Notes: a model not told the origin generated them from the sequence alone. A stretch of 8,729 nt of DNA from an uncultured Eubacteriaceae bacterium (GCA_937914785.1 CALGIV010000089.1:1-8729), one strand, 5' to 3'. Shown: positions 1 to 6,078, counted from the stretch's first letter. Program-made: numbers and translations.

Positions 1-5
1 AGTAA

Positions 6-269
6 AGAAGCCCCGGAGAGCGCTTCTTTATTGATGCCGAGCGCCTAAGCCGCGCATGTGTGAATAAGGGCATTGCGATGGAAATCAACAACGGCCACGG
101 CTATATGAATGTACACGACGCCTCAATCGCCGCTAAAAACGGCGCCAGACTGCTCGTCAGCTCCGATGCCCACCGCGCCGAAGATGTCGGCACATTCGAT
201 AAATGCGAAAAGATCATCTTTGCATCCGGCATCGATATAAAACAAATACTCAATATCAAGGAGGCATAA
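6..269 (+). CDS. PHP-domain phosphoesterase, C-terminal part (5' end missing or disrupted)
   Basis: This is the last part of a PHP (polymerase and histidinol phosphatase) domain metal-dependent phosphoesterase. The frame contains EINNGHG followed by LLVSSDAHRAEDVGTF; the SDAH core matches the last PHP metal-binding motif, and the preceding hydrophobic strand plus EIN is typical of the histidinol-phosphatase-like/YcdX-like branch. The substrate cannot be told from this fragment. The frame is open only from base 6, because TAA lies in frame at 3-5. The first codons (SPGERFFIDAERL) already look like homologous PHP sequence, which usually has His-Pro-Gly at this point. A GTG at 60 could be read as a start, but it has no ribosome binding site and would remove conserved sequence, so I treat this as the tail of a longer gene. 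Its last codons carry the AAGGAGG that serves rapZ three bases downstream, so it is probably the upstream member of the same operon. Confidence 0.72.
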   Translation, partial: RSPGERFFIDAERLSRACVNKGIAMEINNGHGYMNVHDASIAAKNGARLLVSSDAHRAEDVGTFDKCEKIIFASGIDIKQILNIKEA

Positions 270-272
270 ACT

Positions 273-1139
273 ATGGACCTCGTCATCGTCACCGGTATGA
301 GCGGAGCCGGCAAAAGTGAAACCATCCGCGCAATGGAAGATTTGGGCTACTACTGCGTCGATAATATCCCGCCGCAGCTCATCCTGCCTTTTGTCGAACT
401 GCTGCATATGGAAAGCAAGATTGCGAAAGCGGCGCTCGTCTCCGATATTCGCTCCGGCGAATTTTTCGATGAACTCGCCGATGCCATTCAACATATGGAA
501 GAGCGCAAAGTGCACTTTAAAATCCTGTTTCTGGATGCCAACGACAGCGTGCTGGTCAGCCGGTATAAAGCTTCCCGGCGTATGCACCCGTTAAGCACAG
601 ACGGCCGCATTGAAGAGGGTATCCGCAAGGAGCGCAAACGCCTGGCGCCCATCAAAGAAAAGGCCAATTACACGCTGGACACGACACATACGTCGATTAA
701 GGAACACAAAGAATCCTTAAAGATGATGTTCACCGACAACCCGCGCGAAGACGCCTTCCTGCTGAACGTGACTTCGTTTGGCTTTAAATATGGTATCTGT
801 ATCGACGCCGACTTGGTGTTCGATGTGCGTTTTTTGCCCAATCCATTTTACATCGAAGAGCTCAAACCACTGTCCGGCCTTGATGAAGAGGTGGCCAGCT
901 ACGTATTGTCGTTTAAACAGACGAAAAAGTTTTTAAAGCTGCTCATCGAAATGCTCGAGTTTTTAATTCCCTGTTATACTAACGAGGGAAAAAGTCAATT
1001 GATCATCGCGATCGGCTGCACCGGCGGCCGGCACCGTTCTGTCGCAATGGCCGATGCACTGACTGAAAAACTGAGTGCAAAAGGCTATTGGGTCAGCCTT
1101 GATCATCGCGATATCGACAAGGACGTGAAAAATAAATGA
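273..1139 (+). CDS. rapZ: RapZ/YvcJ nucleotide-binding regulator
   Basis: This 288-residue protein is full length for the RapZ (YvcJ, formerly UPF0042) family. A Walker A P-loop GMSGAGKS sits at residues 8-15, followed by the family signatures YYCVDNIPP (27-34) and SDIRSG (57-62), RYKASRRMHPL (98-107), and in the C-terminal domain SFGFKYG (168-174), DVRFLPNPF (184-192), GCTGGRHRSV (248-257) and HRDI (278-281). In Enterobacteria RapZ senses glucosamine-6-phosphate and delivers the sRNA GlmZ to RNase E. In Firmicutes the orthologue binds and hydrolyses nucleotides, and its regulatory target is less clear, so an RNase-adapter role is not shown here. The ATG at 273 has AAGGAGG at 258-264 with 8 nt spacing. 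Its stop overlaps the yvcK start (ATGA), so translation is probably coupled. Confidence 0.96.
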   Translation: MDLVIVTGMSGAGKSETIRAMEDLGYYCVDNIPPQLILPFVELLHMESKIAKAALVSDIRSGEFFDELADAIQHMEERKVHFKILFLDANDSVLVSRYKASRRMHPLSTDGRIEEGIRKERKRLAPIKEKANYTLDTTHTSIKEHKESLKMMFTDNPREDAFLLNVTSFGFKYGICIDADLVFDVRFLPNPFYIEELKPLSGLDEEVASYVLSFKQTKKFLKLLIEMLEFLIPCYTNEGKSQLIIAIGCTGGRHRSVAMADALTEKLSAKGYWVSLDHRDIDKDVKNK

Positions 1140-2119
1140 TCGATAAGAAGCCCAAAGCAGTTGTCATCGGCGGCGGCAACGGCCTTTCGGTGCTGCTCGC
1201 CAGCCTGAAACTTTACACGTCGAATATCACGGCTATCGTCAGCGTCGGCGACGATGGCGGCGGAAGCGGCACGATCCGTCAGGATATGGGCATCCTGCCC
1301 CCGGGCGATATCCGCAACTGTATTACCGCACTGGCCAACGACGAAGGCGAGATGCGCCAGCTTATCGAATACCGTTTCGAATCCGGTATGCTCGAAGGGC
1401 AGTCGTTCGGCAACCTGCTTATCGCCGCAATGTATTACATTAAAGGCAATTTTGCCGAAGCGATTCGCGCCGTCGGCGACGTACTTAAAATCTCCGGCCG
1501 CGTCGTGCCCGTCACGCTGGCCGACATGCGCCTGACGGCCGAGCTTGAAAACGGCGAGAAGGTCATCGGCGAATCGCACATTCCCGTCGTTGCAGACGCG
1601 ATGGCCAGCCCGATTGCGCGCGTTTTCATCGAACCGGAAAACGCCCAGGCCTTCCACCACGCGATCACGGCTATCAAAGAAGCCGACTTTATCATCATCG
1701 GCCCCGGCAGCCTGTATACGAGCGTAATTCCAAACCTGCTCATCAAGGACCTCAATAAAGCGCTGGCAAAGACGACGGCAAAGAAATTCTATTGCTGCAA
1801 TATTATGACGCAACGGGGCGAGAGTGACCACTTTACGGCCGCCGACCACTTAGAGGCCATTATGTCGCACGTCAACCGTCCGCATAAAATCTTTGACTAC
1901 ATCCTCTATAATACCAACTTAAACGTGTCAAAACAAATTATGCAGCGCTACCAATCGGAAGGCGCCGAGATCGTACCGCCGGGCAATATCGGCGATTACG
2001 CCAAAGCTTTCAGGCTGATCGGCAAACCTTTTCTGACCGTAAAGGAACAAAAGATCGTACACGACACACAAAGTATTTTCAAAGCGGTCTACAACGTATT
2101 GGACGAGGAGGCCCGATGA
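1136..2119 (+). CDS. yvcK: YvcK/CofD-like gluconeogenesis factor
   Basis: This 327-residue cytoplasmic protein of the CofD-like superfamily is standard length for YvcK. The N-terminal nucleotide-sugar-binding fold shows VVIGGGNGLSVLL (9-21) and VSVGDDGGGSGTIR (36-49), followed by LPPGDIRNCITAL (54-66). The middle has FGNLL (91-95) and the C-terminal half has IIIGPGSLYTSVIPNLL (186-202) and ILYNTN (256-261). Characterised YvcK binds UDP-GlcNAc and related sugars, is needed for growth on gluconeogenic carbon sources in Bacillus subtilis, and influences cell-wall synthesis and morphology. No catalytic activity is assigned. The start overlaps the rapZ stop by 4 bp. The nearest purine-rich stretch upstream (AAGGA) is about 12 nt away, so translation likely depends on ribosomes terminating on rapZ. 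The stop in turn overlaps the whiA start. Confidence 0.96.
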   Translation: MIDKKPKAVVIGGGNGLSVLLASLKLYTSNITAIVSVGDDGGGSGTIRQDMGILPPGDIRNCITALANDEGEMRQLIEYRFESGMLEGQSFGNLLIAAMYYIKGNFAEAIRAVGDVLKISGRVVPVTLADMRLTAELENGEKVIGESHIPVVADAMASPIARVFIEPENAQAFHHAITAIKEADFIIIGPGSLYTSVIPNLLIKDLNKALAKTTAKKFYCCNIMTQRGESDHFTAADHLEAIMSHVNRPHKIFDYILYNTNLNVSKQIMQRYQSEGAEIVPPGNIGDYAKAFRLIGKPFLTVKEQKIVHDTQSIFKAVYNVLDEEAR

Positions 2120-3048
2120 GCTATTCTGCCAATTTAAAAGCGACGCTAAGCCTGACCGAAGTGGTTGATGACGGCATAAAAGTTGCCGAATTATATGGAT
2201 TTTTACACAGCGCCGGCACCATCTCGCTCTCTGCCGGCACCATAAAACTGATATTACTGTGCGACAGCGCAGCCGTGTCGCGCCGTTATTTTGCCATAAT
2301 CAAAGATATTTTCGGCTTGACGCCTCTTTTGGGCGTCAAAAAAGGCACGGCTTTTTCACGCGGCAACCGCTATATGCTGCAATTTACAACTTCTGAAGAA
2401 GCAATGGAGCTTTTAAGTTTCTATAATATTTACGACCTTTTCGAAAACAGGCTGAATGATGAAATTGACTTATCCTTCATCAATACTGTTGAGACAAGGC
2501 AGGCTTACCAGCGCGGTATCTTTTTAGGCTGCGGCCATATGTCCGATCCTACAAAAACCTATCACCTGACGATGAATATCGGCAACCTGGTGCGCGCGGA
2601 ACAAATACGTGCCTTATTAGAACACGATGATATTGCGATGAAAGTATCCAAACGCCAGGAACATATCTCGCTGTCATTAAAAGACCGCGACGGCATCGCA
2701 ACGTTCTTAGCCTACATCGGCGCCCATAAAGCAATGCTCGACTTTGAAAGCCTGCTGACCGTCAAAGACTTTCGAAACGACACGGTCCGCATCATCAACA
2801 GCGAGACGGCCAATATCGATAAGACTGCGAATACAGCCGCGCGCCAGATCGAAGCCATTCAGTGCGTCCTTGAGGCGGCCGGCCCGCAGGCGCTGAACGC
2901 CAAGCTGACAGAAGCCGCCAGACTGCGTATGGCCTATCCCGAACTGCCGCTCTCCGCATTGTGCAAACTGTTCAAACCACCGATCGGCAAAAGTGCTGCA
3001 TACAAGCGATATCTGCAAATTGAGAAAATCGCCGCTGACATTTCTTAA
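2116..3048 (+). CDS. whiA: DNA-binding protein WhiA
   Basis: This 310-residue WhiA orthologue has an N-terminal domain related to LAGLIDADG homing endonucleases (about residues 1-220), including RQAYQRGIFLGCG (128-140) and the Thr-Tyr-His segment at 148-150. The C-terminal part starts with the family signature NSETANIDKTANTAARQ (228-244). It is followed by the helix-turn-helix region LRMAYPELPLSALCKLF (270-286) and PIGKSAAYKRYLQIEKI (289-305). In Streptomyces it is a sporulation regulator; in Bacillus it affects cell division and chromosome segregation. Its presence supports a Gram-positive-lineage host. The ATG at 2116 overlaps the yvcK stop and has GAGGAGG at 2105-2111, 4 nt upstream. It is the last gene of the operon on the plus strand; its TAA shares bases with the stop of the convergent radical SAM gene and no terminator hairpin is visible. 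Confidence 0.96.
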   Translation: MSYSANLKATLSLTEVVDDGIKVAELYGFLHSAGTISLSAGTIKLILLCDSAAVSRRYFAIIKDIFGLTPLLGVKKGTAFSRGNRYMLQFTTSEEAMELLSFYNIYDLFENRLNDEIDLSFINTVETRQAYQRGIFLGCGHMSDPTKTYHLTMNIGNLVRAEQIRALLEHDDIAMKVSKRQEHISLSLKDRDGIATFLAYIGAHKAMLDFESLLTVKDFRNDTVRIINSETANIDKTANTAARQIEAIQCVLEAAGPQALNAKLTEAARLRMAYPELPLSALCKLFKPPIGKSAAYKRYLQIEKIAADIS

Positions 3049-4769
3049 AAATCAAACAGGTAGACGCGCAGCGGCAAGCGCAGGTTTTGAAATTCTTTTC
3101 GTGCTGTCTGTTCTTCTCTTATCCGTATGGCAGCAGTCCTCTTTTTTTCAAACGTTTTTGGGTTTATGTTAAAAACATAGCTGTCTATCATTTTAACTAT
3201 TTTCTTACCAGAATATTTTTCATACTTTTCAATTAATATATCATTCTTTTTTATTAAATCTATTAAATCAAATTTATTATGCCGTATACTTTTCAACTCT
3301 TCCACTATCGGGTTTATGCCCATTAAAAACCCATCATAGGCAAGCAGGGTCCTCACGTACTCGTCACAGGCACCCTTCATTTTCAAAAAGTGGAATAATA
3401 TCTTATAAAGCTGCGCTTTCGCCTGCTGTACACTAAAATATCCGGCATCCTCAAAATACTGCGCCAGCGCTTCAAAAAACGCAAAACTGTCGCCAGCGTA
3501 CCAAGTCGGGATAATGTAGGCAAGCGTGGCGGAAAAGCCCTGTCCATTCACATATTTATCCACGACGGACTCAATCACTTTTATCTTTAACAGCTCCGTA
3601 TAAGAAAGCCACTTGTTCGACAGCACCTCATACGGCGCATAAGACGAATATACATATTGGTCCTTCTCGACTCTGCCTGCCATCGGCGAGCCCTTCAGAA
3701 TCTTTAAAAACCCCAGCTGCAGCATATCTGCGCCGATGTCATACGCAAAGCGAAACGATTCTTTAAATGTCTCATAATCTTCATAGGGCAGGCCGGCAAT
3801 CAGATCGGTATGTACGTGAATGTTTCGATTTTCGACGACTTTTTTTAAGTTCCGCGCACTCTTTCCAAGGTCGCTTTTGCGTCCAACCGCATCTAAAGTT
3901 TTAACATTTGCACTCTGAATGCCCGCTTCAAGCTGTATGGACCCGCGCGGCATCTGCTTTAATAACGCGATCTGCCCTTCATCCAATAAGTCCGCTGCAA
4001 TTTCAAAGTGAAATGTGGTCGCAATATTATTTTCTTTGATATAGCGCCAAATGCTGTTTGCCCTTTCTGCATTACAATTAAACGTACGATCTGTAAACTT
4101 TACGATCGCAACGCGGTGCGCGATAAAGAAAGCCAGTTCTTTTTGAACCTTTTCTATGTCTTTCTCGCGTACAGTGCGATCTACCGCAGCCAAGCAATAG
4201 GCGCAGCGATAAGGGCATCCTCTGCTCGACTCATAATAAACGATCTTATTTTCCAGTTTTTTAATATCTTCTTCGCTATAAGGAAACGGGATTTCATCCA
4301 TACAGACGAAGGCCGCCTTCTGCGCCGTCTGAACGATTGTGCCGCCCTGGCGGTAAGCGACGTTTGCAACCTCTCTGAGCACCCTCCCATCTTCAAGCGC
4401 TTTCAACACGTGTTTAAGCGTGAGCTCACCCTCTCCCTTTACGACGACATCGACAGCAGAATTGTTTTGCATAAACGCCGCCGTTTCAACTGTCACTTCC
4501 GGCCCGCCGACGACGATACAACAGTCAGGCAAAACTTTTTTCAAATCAGACATTACCCTTTGCACGTAATCGACATTAAAGATGTAAGCCGAAAACAGGT
4601 AAACATCAGCCCGCTGCCCGACAAGGTCTCTCAAAACATTGCCTGCCGGATCGTTGATGGAATACTCCAGCGCCGTTATTTGGGGATGTCCGACATACGC
4701 TCTTAAGGTGTACGCCGCCAGTGAAGAATGGACAAATCTGGCGTTAATCGCGCAAAATACCGTCTTCAT
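3045..4769 (-). CDS. B12-binding-domain radical SAM protein (DUF4080 type)
   Basis: With the start I prefer, this is a 574-residue protein. Residues about 1-150 form a cobalamin-binding-like Rossmann domain (AINARFVHSSLAAYTLRAY at 7-25, IVVGGPEVT at 85-93, VDVVVKGEGE at 106-115). The radical SAM barrel follows, with the [4Fe-4S] cluster motif C185-x3-C189-x2-C192 in SSRGCPYRCAYC. FTDRTFN (225-231), HFEIAADLL (254-262), QLEAGIQS (279-286) and DLIAGLPYED (322-331) are typical of B12-radical SAM enzymes. The C-terminal ~200 residues fit DUF4080 and become A+T-rich in codon use and Lys/Ile/Asn-rich. Such proteins are often P-methylase-like or methylthiotransferase-like by annotation, but the substrate is unknown. 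An in-frame ATG at 4799 would add ten residues, but it overlaps the predicted -10 box; the ATG at 4769 has GAGGG 6 nt upstream. It is apparently a single-gene transcript. Confidence 0.9.
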   Translation of the reverse strand: MKTVFCAINARFVHSSLAAYTLRAYVGHPQITALEYSINDPAGNVLRDLVGQRADVYLFSAYIFNVDYVQRVMSDLKKVLPDCCIVVGGPEVTVETAAFMQNNSAVDVVVKGEGELTLKHVLKALEDGRVLREVANVAYRQGGTIVQTAQKAAFVCMDEIPFPYSEEDIKKLENKIVYYESSRGCPYRCAYCLAAVDRTVREKDIEKVQKELAFFIAHRVAIVKFTDRTFNCNAERANSIWRYIKENNIATTFHFEIAADLLDEGQIALLKQMPRGSIQLEAGIQSANVKTLDAVGRKSDLGKSARNLKKVVENRNIHVHTDLIAGLPYEDYETFKESFRFAYDIGADMLQLGFLKILKGSPMAGRVEKDQYVYSSYAPYEVLSNKWLSYTELLKIKVIESVVDKYVNGQGFSATLAYIIPTWYAGDSFAFFEALAQYFEDAGYFSVQQAKAQLYKILFHFLKMKGACDEYVRTLLAYDGFLMGINPIVEELKSIRHNKFDLIDLIKKNDILIEKYEKYSGKKIVKMIDSYVFNINPKTFEKKRTAAIRIREEQTARKEFQNLRLPLRVYLFDF

Positions 4770-4775
4770 GATAAA

Positions 4776-4780
4776 CCCTC
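4776..4780 (-). promoter_or_regulatory. Ribosome binding site deciding the radical SAM start
   Basis: On the minus strand GAGGG is followed by 6 nt (TTTATC) and then ATG at 4769. The alternative ATG at 4799 has no Shine-Dalgarno sequence and lies inside the predicted promoter, so this site selects the shorter protein. Confidence 0.7.
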
Positions 4781-4797
4781 TTTTCTTAAGTCTTTTC

Positions 4798-4825
4798 ATT
4801 ATACAACGAAACCAGCTACATTCAA
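4798..4825 (-). promoter_or_regulatory. Predicted sigma-A promoter of the radical SAM gene
   Basis: Read on the minus strand, a perfect TATAAT -10 box covers 4798-4803. A TTGAAT -35-like hexamer (4 of 6 consensus bases) covers 4820-4825, giving a 16-bp spacer. The predicted start of transcription would fall near 4791, downstream of the ATG at 4799 and upstream of the RBS at 4776-4780. The -10 is strong and the -35 only fair. Confidence 0.55.
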
Positions 4826-4828
4826 AAG

Positions 4829-4848
4829 CTGTTTACATCTTAAAACAG
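4829..4848. promoter_or_regulatory. Operator-like dyad over the peptidase promoter
   Basis: CTGTTT (4829-4834) and AAACAG (4843-4848) are perfect inverted repeats separated by 8 bp. The dyad covers the -35 box and half of the spacer of the plus-strand promoter and begins 4 bp from the -35 of the divergent promoter. This is the position expected for a repressor site, but a 6-bp arm length can arise by chance in A+T-rich DNA and no regulator is identified. Confidence 0.3.
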
Positions 4849-4860
4849 ATCGCTTATAAT
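4832..4860 (+). promoter_or_regulatory. Predicted sigma-A promoter of the ImmA/IrrE-family gene
   Basis: TTTACA (4832-4837) and a perfect TATAAT (4855-4860) are separated by exactly 17 bp, one mismatch from the full consensus. Transcription would start near 4867, leaving a leader of only about 13 nt that begins almost at the Shine-Dalgarno AAGGAA (4868-4873), 6 nt before the ATG at 4880. Confidence 0.75.
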
Positions 4861-4879
4861 AAAAAATAAGGAAAACGCT

Positions 4880-5353
4880 ATGTATGAAAATCTGAAAGCA
4901 AAAGCACACGAATTATTGGAAATCTTCCAAAATGCTGCCGATTATACTGATACCGCCACACTGGAAACAATTTTGGAGACGAATCACTTCCAAATCAAAG
5001 TGATTGATATCGAATATGCCTGCTACCTTGAAAACATCATTTTCTGCGGTCGAAAAGACGAGATTTCATACCGGCACAACCTGGCTCACGAAATTGCACA
5101 CATTTACTTGCATTGCACTTTATTCTCTCTGTCGCATCCACCAAATTACAAGAACGAGGCACAAGCCGAAGCCTTCGCCGCTTTTCTACTGCTGCCCTCC
5201 CCCGCTTTTGAAGAAGACTTGATGAACCAAATGGGCGATAAGGCGCTCAGCGATAAATACCAGGCGCCTCTGCACTTGATCAAAGTGCGCAAACGCATCT
5301 GCCGGCCGGAACTTCGCCGAAAGATGCATAATACAGAGCCGGACGAATTTTAA
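4880..5353 (+). CDS. ImmA/IrrE-family (M78-like) metallopeptidase
   Basis: This 157-residue protein carries a zincin motif HEIAH at residues 70-74 in NLAHEIAHIYLHC (67-79). A following helix EAQAEAFAAFLLLP (93-106) matches the E-x-x-A-x-x-FA-x-x-LL-x-P segment of the ImmA/IrrE family, with E93 or E97 the likely third zinc ligand. It has no signal peptide or membrane segment, so it is probably cytoplasmic. Characterised relatives (ImmA of ICEBs1, IrrE/PprI of Deinococcus) cleave a partner repressor of the Xre type and switch on a mobile element or stress regulon. Here no helix-turn-helix partner gene adjoins it and there are no integrase or phage genes, so its target must lie elsewhere or differ. 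Residues 1-40 look like a short helical N-terminal extension rather than an HTH. It has a strong promoter, a very short leader and a terminator just downstream, so it is likely monocistronic. Confidence 0.87.
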   Translation: MYENLKAKAHELLEIFQNAADYTDTATLETILETNHFQIKVIDIEYACYLENIIFCGRKDEISYRHNLAHEIAHIYLHCTLFSLSHPPNYKNEAQAEAFAAFLLLPSPAFEEDLMNQMGDKALSDKYQAPLHLIKVRKRICRPELRRKMHNTEPDEF

Positions 5354-5359
5354 TAAAAT

Positions 5360-5382
5360 AAAACCCGGTTAAACCGGGTTTT
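5360..5382. terminator. Bidirectional intrinsic terminator between convergent genes
   Basis: AAAACCCGGTT (5360-5370) and AACCGGGTTTT (5372-5382) form a perfect 11-base inverted repeat around a single A. As RNA it would fold as a 9-bp stem with a 5-nt loop. The A/T flanks of the arms give a U-rich tail in either direction, so it can end the peptidase transcript (+) and the small Cys-protein transcript (-), whose stop codon lies only 4 bp away. Confidence 0.85.
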
Positions 5383-5386
5383 ATCA

Positions 5387-5566
5387 TTATTTGTCTAAAC
5401 GCGCCTTGATCGGGTCGATTAAATTTTTATTGCACATATTATGCTTAAAATGCTTGCAGTTTAAGCACGTCGGACCCGAGGCATCCGGCGAGTTCTTAAA
5501 CATATCGGCTTTCGGGTCGAACTCCGAGCAATTTTGCGCTATTTTCGTAAATGAACTGCGATTCAT
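5387..5566 (-). CDS. Small cysteine-containing protein, function unknown
   Basis: This 59-residue gene reads MNRSSFTKIAQN at its start and ends in DPIKARLDK. I do not recognise it with confidence. It has four cysteines: C13 alone, then C34-x2-C37-x7-C45 within TCLNCKHFKHNMC, with H39 and H42 between. This spacing suggests a zinc-binding or Fe-S-binding mini-domain. The protein is hydrophilic, with no signal peptide or membrane helix, so it is probably cytoplasmic. Evidence that the gene is real: AAGGAG (5574-5579) lies 7 nt before the ATG; codon choices (TCG, CCG, GAC, AAG) resemble the neighbouring genes although the flanking DNA is A+T-rich; and a terminator sits directly behind the stop. 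It lies 85 bp downstream of pspC in the same direction but beyond the pspC terminator. No strong promoter of its own is visible, so read-through expression is possible. Confidence 0.8.
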   Translation of the reverse strand: MNRSSFTKIAQNCSEFDPKADMFKNSPDASGPTCLNCKHFKHNMCNKNLIDPIKARLDK

Positions 5567-5573
5567 TTTTACT

Positions 5574-5579
5574 CTCCTT
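5574..5579 (-). promoter_or_regulatory. Ribosome binding site of the small Cys protein
   Basis: On the minus strand AAGGAG is followed by AGTAAAA and the ATG at 5566, a 7-nt spacing. This near-consensus site is a main argument that the 59-codon frame is translated. Confidence 0.75.
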
Positions 5580-5609
5580 TTCTAATTTCTTCAATTATTA
5601 TCCCGCAAT

Positions 5610-5637
5610 AAAAAAAAACTATGCATTTCAACATAGT
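5610..5637 (-). terminator. Intrinsic terminator downstream of pspC
   Basis: On the minus strand ACTATG (5637-5632) pairs with CATAGT (5623-5618) around an 8-nt loop. The hairpin is followed by nine T residues (5618-5610). The purine-rich sequence before the stem can extend pairing into the U tract. It lies 14 bp past the pspC stop and separates pspC from the small Cys-protein gene. Confidence 0.75.
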
Positions 5638-5651
5638 CTCTTTTTATACGC

Positions 5652-5885
5652 TTAATGACCGTCGTCATCTACACGATAATCTGTAAACCCAATCGATGAT
5701 TTATCCGGCAAAATAATTGCCAGTACAATATAGATAATAATGCCTGGAAATCCTGCCACTAATAAAGAGAGAAGCACGTAACATATTCTGATGATCGATA
5801 CGTCGATGTTGAAGTATTGCGCGATTCCGGAGCATACGCCTGAAAACATACCTGTCTGCTTATCTTTAAACAATCTTTTTTTCAT
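5652..5885 (-). CDS. Stand-alone PspC-domain membrane protein
   Basis: This 77-residue protein consists of one PspC domain (phage shock protein C family). Residues 3-28 show the conserved RLFKDKQTGMFSGVCSGIAQ pattern followed by YFNIDVSIIR. A hydrophobic segment at about 31-59 (CYVLLSLLVAG, then IIIYIVLAIILP) would form one long or two short membrane passes split by FPG. It ends in a short acidic tail, RVDDDGH. In Enterobacteria PspC sits in the inner membrane and signals envelope stress to PspA. Short stand-alone PspC proteins are common in Firmicutes and their role is less defined; no pspA-like gene is in the window. AAGGA lies about 9 nt before the ATG. The gene is divergent from ilvD with a 172-bp gap to the next start. 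Only weak -10-like sequences are seen upstream, so I do not call its promoter. Confidence 0.9.
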   Translation of the reverse strand: MKKRLFKDKQTGMFSGVCSGIAQYFNIDVSIIRICYVLLSLLVAGFPGIIIYIVLAIILPDKSSIGFTDYRVDDDGH

Positions 5886-5996
5886 TTCCGCATTCCTTTA
5901 TTTCTAGTCTCTTTCATACTCAATACTATAACTTCCTGCAATTAAAATAATATTACCGCACTATTAAAAATTTATTAAAGTTGTTACATGCTTTTA

Positions 5997-6025
5997 TTGT
6001 TTCGTAAACGTTTTTATTGTATAAT
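5997..6025 (+). promoter_or_regulatory. Predicted promoter of the ilvD-family gene
   Basis: A perfect TATAAT -10 (6020-6025) lies 17 bp after TTGTTT (5997-6002), a weak -35 with TTG conserved. A small dyad GTTTCGTAAAC (6000-6010) lies inside the spacer and could be a regulator site. Transcription would begin near 6032, giving a leader of about 47 nt. That is too short for a T-box or a leader-peptide attenuator, so regulation, if any, is probably at initiation. Confidence 0.6.
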
Positions 6026-6066
6026 AGAAACACAAAACTATACTCTGGGCAGAAACAATGTTATTT

Positions 6067-6073
6067 AAGGAGG
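6067..6073 (+). promoter_or_regulatory. Ribosome binding site deciding the ilvD start
   Basis: A full AAGGAGG lies 5 nt upstream of the ATG at 6079. The in-frame ATG at 6058 would add seven residues (MLFKEDK), has no comparable site, and its coding sequence would include the Shine-Dalgarno itself, so 6079 is preferred. Confidence 0.8.
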
Positions 6074-6078
6074 ACAAA

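Noticed and set aside
1103..1849. Long minus-strand open frame (248 codons) opposite yvcK
   Set aside because: It lies entirely antisense to a clearly conserved YvcK sequence, has no recognisable motif, and arises from the codon bias of the real gene.
4008..4706. Plus-strand open frame (232 codons) opposite the radical SAM gene
   Set aside because: The opposite strand carries the radical SAM cluster motif and B12-binding motifs. The plus frame has no family signature and no ribosome binding site.
5391..5585. Plus-strand open frame (64 codons) over the small Cys-protein gene
   Set aside because: It has no Shine-Dalgarno and starts just after the terminator hairpin. The minus-strand frame in the same place has an RBS, consistent codon use and a terminator.
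6032..6078. Possible T-box or leader attenuator before ilvD
   Set aside because: The predicted leader is only about 47 nt, with no specifier-loop structure, no leader peptide rich in branched-chain codons and no terminator hairpin.
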